From Triadica sebifera (taxonomy: Eukaryota > Streptophyta > Magnoliopsida > Malpighiales > Euphorbiaceae): DNA of 64,000 nt. The position numbers and the translations under genes were made by a program. The DNA is taken from positions 23,596,192 to 23,660,191 of the forward strand of contig CM042911.1 of NCBI GenBank assembly GCA_023653625.1. The letters are read 5' to 3'. The notes beneath the pieces are model-generated. The model did no database searches. It saw only the letters and a list, made by a program, of their open reading frames with translations, and was not told where the DNA came from. This document shows, one piece after another, positions 60,190 through 64,000 of the stretch. The stretch's first letter is position 1. The number at the start of each line of letters is the position of its first letter.

Positions 60190-63100
60190 TGTCATGTCCG
60201 CGATTTAAGGTCTAATCGTTATACGCGAGTTTCGCAATCATTCGTACTAAATTGACAGGAACGTTACGATTGGAGTTTAAATGCTGACATTTTAAGAAAA
60301 TAAATATTATTCAATAAAAGTAATGACATATTTGGAATAAAAATGAAGTCAATTAGTCATACCGTTGTGATTTCGTATTTAGCATACAAACCGAGACAAC
60401 TACCAAACTAGAAATGCGTGATTTCTAGCTGGTCACAGAATATTGAATTAAATATACCGAGATATAGAGAATTTTATATTGAGGTAGTGGGAATAATTGT
60501 GAGATAAGATTTTTAGGTTTAAAATCCAAAAATTACAAAAATACAGTCTCTAGTGCAAGTTTACGGTTCAATTTTCTGATCGGGAGTTAGAAATATGTGT
60601 TTACAATTGCAATGGTACCGATGTGATCATAATTTAATTCTAATATTTTTAAAACTGATAATTTGGAAATTAGACTTCAAATGAATGTTTACAAAGTCTG
60701 ATTAAGAAAAATGATGATACTATAAAAAAAATAATTTTCGTATCGGAAGATGTTTCACAAAATTTAATAGACCATTTCAAAAAGAAATTTATTTTATAAT
60801 TTTTAGTATATTTCAATTAACAAAATTAAATTGTTTGGAGGTTTAATTTTTGAGATTTAAATTAAATCATAAATTAATTTGAAAAAAATTGTGATCGGTA
60901 GAATTTTAGCTCAAGTCAAAGATGATTAGTGTATAATTGGGTCATGTGTCATTTAATGAGTTAATTAAAATTTTAAGCAGCCAATTAGGTGTGAAATTAA
61001 GAGTTAATGAGGATTATTTAAATTAATTTGGGGTATAAAATGGAATTTTCCCTACTATTCTAGAGTTATCTACAAAAAAAATCAAAAGAAAATCTCCTTC
61101 TTCTCCACCATATGGTCGGCTACTATGGAAGCTTAATCAAGCTTCTTTCTTCACTTTAAATTCATAAGATTATAAATATTCAACTATTTAGAGTAAGAAA
61201 AATTAATTTTTGGGTGAAGAAAACAAAATAAATTTGAAAGAAAATTACATATTAGCCAAAAATTTCAAAAAAGTTGAGAGATTTTGTTCACTTTTCTTTT
61301 AAATTTCTATAGTCTTAAGTTGGGTTAATGATTGTTTGAAGTAGATTTAGGATTGGTGCTGAGTTTGGATGTGTATTAGAAAAGAAAAATTATATTTTGG
61401 TACAGAAAAATTGAGAAAATTCGATAAAAATAGAAAATCAGTAGAATTAGACTTAAGAATGATGGGTATGATGAAAAATTAATGGGAATAATTTTTAAGA
61501 ATTTTTGTGGAATTTTTAGGAATTTTCTATAATAATGGCTGAATTTTTTAAAAATTAGTTTGAAGGATTTATGCTTTAAAATAATGAAATTGAAGTTAAA
61601 TGTATTGTTTGAAAGTGGAAGTTAAATTTTTGAATGGAGGAAACAATTAATAGATTTTTTTGTGAATTTATGAATTTTTAGCCTAATTATTGAAACATTT
61701 ATTGAGAATTATTGAATATTATTTTGGTAAAATTGATGATGAAAAATGAAAAAAAAAAACGGTTTGAAGTATTATAGAAATTTATTTGGAGTTTTTAGAG
61801 TATATATTGAATTAATGAGATTTTTTAAGTTGAAAATGAATTTTTGGAGAAAATAGAAATTACAGAAAAAATGAACATAAATTGGAAAAAAATAGTTATG
61901 GAGTAGAAAAAATAAATATTATATGAAGAAAATAATTTTGAAAATTTTTTGTAGTACTGGAAAGCGTGTCGAGCGATTGGAATCTTGGGTTACGCATTGA
62001 ACACATATGACAAGAAATAACATTGATAGAAAATTTTGATATATGAGAGAGAAGAAATGATTAGGGAGCTTTATTTTCCAATATAATATATGTTAAATAT
62101 AGTTTTATAGTTAATTGAGAATTTAATTTTTATTCAGGTGTAGTGTCAAGATAGATACGAGAACTAGATAAAGAAAATGAACCGGTGGCCTCCGGCAAAT
62201 TTCAGTTGAGGTTTGTGCATTAATTAATAATATAAGTTAGTAGTGATTTAAAGTAATTTTATATGTTTTGGTATAAAATAACTACATTGATATGGAATTT
62301 TAAACAAATAAATTTTTTTCCATGTGAGAAATTTTTATGCCATTAAATATTTTTTTGTGAAGTTAAATTAAGATGAAAATTTCATATATTCAATTATGAG
62401 AATTTGATAATTATTATATTTATAAAGGTTTTGGTGAAATAAATACTTTAATATTATATGTATGAAGATAAACCTATATATTAGCTTAGACAGTAAGATA
62501 AAGAGTTGTTGGTATACTAATAGGATAAGAACTCTATAACATGTGATTACCTTAGTCATGAGAGGTATTATAAAGATTTTGTAGTTATCTTTGACTATAC
62601 ATATTATTTATTTACCGATTATGTAGTTATCTTGAAAAAATAAGTTTCTCTCATTTAATATAGCTTAGACAATGAGCTAGGAATAGGTTCGTGACATCTT
62701 AATATATGGGCTAAACAAGTTTTTATTTAGTAAATAAATGTAATTTTTATGTTTTGATTATATACTTGCTATGTTCACACTAACGGATTTAGTTTCGATA
62801 AATGTTGTTGTACATCTATTTACTAAAAATATTTTTATGTCTATTTATGTATATAAGCATAATAATTTATTAATGATTTTGGTTTATGAATTTTTTTTTT
62901 CGAAATTTCATTGATTTTCACTTTTATATGATATTTCAAAATTATCAAAATTATGAGTTTTTACACCATTGAGTTTTATACTCAATGCAAAAATTTATTT
63001 TCTCTCGCGAAGGTTTTTAAAAGTGTAAAGAAGCGACAAACGTGTATATAAAACATGTCGTTGGACCTAGTGGGCCCCAATAATAGAGCTGAACAGCAGT

Positions 63101-63547
63101 GGTAGTTACCTCGCAAGGGTGGATTTTGTTTATATGCTTTTTATATTTCATCAATATATTTTAATGTATACATTGATATGTATTTTAAATTAAGTTTATG
63201 AGACGAGAATAGCGAAAGAATGCGAGTTTATTTTTTTGGTCCACTAATAGAGTCGAGCAGCAGTGGTAGTCATCCTACAAGGGTGGATTTTGTTTATGTA
63301 CTTTTTATATTTCATCCAATGTATTTTAACATCTATAAGCTATTACGTATTGATATGTATTTTAAATTAATATTTTGGGATAAGAATAGCAAAAGAAGGC
63401 AAGTTTATTTTTTGTTAATGTAAAATATTATTTTAATTGTTTTTTCATGCTCATATATATACACACACACACATTATAATAGTAGTTATTAATATACCAT
63501 TTAACATTACTTATCTGACTGTATACGAGAGGGTATGAGGTGTTACA
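60190..63547 (+). repeat. 5' LTR of gypsy element C (3,358 bp)
   Basis: Starts TGTCATGTCCGCG and ends GAGGTGTTACA. A TATA box GGGTATAAAATGG lies near 61032-61044, followed by a C/T-rich leader (61085-61110), so U3 is about 0.85 kb and the transcribed part about 2.5 kb. A tandem duplication occupies 63077-63416. No protein-coding frame is seen in it. Confidence 0.68.
63077..63416 (+). repeat. Tandem duplication (about 164-175 bp unit) in LTR C
   Basis: Two adjacent copies begin CCAATAATAGAG (63077) and CCACTAATAGAG (63241) and share GCAGTGGTAGT, AAGGGTGGATTTTGTTTAT, TTTTTATATTTCATC and TTGATATGTATTTTAAATTAA in order, with scattered differences and one small insertion in the second copy. Confidence 0.85.
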
Positions 63548-63554
63548 ATTTTAT

Positions 63555-63566
63555 TGGTATTAGAGT
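63555..63566 (+). other. Primer-binding site of gypsy C
   Basis: TGGTATTAGAGT differs from TGGTATCAGAGC by two C-to-T changes, compatible with cytosine deamination, and lies 7 nt after the LTR end. Confidence 0.65.
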
Positions 63567-63883
63567 GAGGTTTAGGCGGTTCTAGGATAGAAATGGGGTA
63601 GAAATAGGAATATGCTTGTTCATGCATATGCATTGTTTTTTCAGTATTTCATAAGCTTAAGTTAGTACTAGTACTCCCTAATATAGGCCACTATTTTGAA
63701 TTTTTAGGGTGATCATAGGTTGAGAGTGTGGCGATCGAGGGACGAGACCCATGATTCATATGAGCCATTTAATACAGATTCTTCGTATCATCCCCAATGA
63801 TAGTGAGCAATTAGGGGTAGTATCTCTCATGATGAGCAAGATAGACAGGTCTCACCTACGGGACAAGAGAGAGATTGTTGTAG

Positions 63884-64000
63884 GACATGGCTGAGATTCT
63901 ACATAGATCAGCTAGGTCTGTTATTACAGAGCTAAGGTTCAATAAGCTCATTAAGTTGGGAGCCACTGATTTTTACAGCTGCAAAGAGGATGATGCCAAG
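63884..64000 (+). pseudogene. gypsy C gag, N-terminal fragment cut by window end
   Basis: Open from just after a TAG at 63881-63883, with ATG at 63887, to the window edge. The text AEILHRSARSV then FNKLIKLGATDFYSCKEDD resembles the N-terminal gag region of long-LTR gypsy elements, where a Lys-Leu-rich segment leads into LGATDFxG. The stop immediately upstream suggests the copy is damaged. Only about 38 codons are visible. Confidence 0.55.

Larger units (their letters stand above)
60190..64000 (+). mobile_element. Ty3/gypsy element C, 5' LTR and gag start, continues beyond window
   Basis: A 3.36-kb LTR (60190-63547, TGTCATG...TGTTACA), a primer-binding site at 63555-63566 and the beginning of gag run to the window end. 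Very long LTRs of this size occur in the Tekay/Del group of plant chromoviruses, and the gag fragment fits, but lineage assignment would need the RT. Confidence 0.72.

Noticed and set aside
1..64000. CRISPR arrays, operons, defence systems, tRNA or rRNA genes
   Set aside because: No regularly spaced repeats with unique spacers, no bacterial gene clusters and no tRNA or rRNA hallmarks; the window is plant nuclear DNA.

Overview
The window is nuclear DNA of a flowering plant, most likely a eudicot. It is AT-rich, all 23 introns of its one complete gene have GT-AG borders, and that gene is a plant-only kinase type surrounded by plant-type Ty3/gypsy, Ty1/copia, hAT-like, Mutator-like and LINE remnants. 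I cannot name the species from sequence alone. There are no bacterial operons, CRISPR arrays, tRNA or rRNA genes.

The core is one complete protein-coding gene on the + strand, 13410-48005: a MAP3K epsilon (Cdc7-like MAP kinase kinase kinase). I reconstruct 24 exons totalling 4,290 nt (1,429 codons plus stop), in frame throughout. It has an N-terminal kinase domain (about residues 20-274), a Ser/Thr-rich linker and a long C-terminal ARM/HEAT-type region. About 30 kb of the gene is intron. Some introns are only 83-116 nt; others are swollen by transposons: a 5.2-kb copia element in intron 14, hAT-like elements in introns 7, 9 and 12, a probable solo LTR in intron 9, and a Mutator-like miniature element in intron 19.

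Left flank, 1-13 kb: two decayed gypsy elements on the - strand (1-5518 and 5758-10172) are joined through a short stray pol tail. Next come an orphan last-exon-like piece of another gene (10499-10616) and a cluster of nested inverted repeats in the promoter-side flank of the kinase gene.

Right flank, 48-64 kb: a degraded LINE 3' end lies just after the kinase stop codon. It is followed by a probable large solo gypsy LTR (49281-55791) split by a copia element that has lost its reverse transcriptase, by further LTR-like debris, and by a gypsy element with a 3.36-kb LTR that runs off the right edge (60190-64000).

I found no clear evidence of an undescribed biological system. The most useful leads are structural: inverted MITE copies bracketing kinase exons, a sense-oriented copia element inside a conserved gene, palindrome-bearing 76-bp repeats in one copia LTR, and a chimeric gypsy junction.
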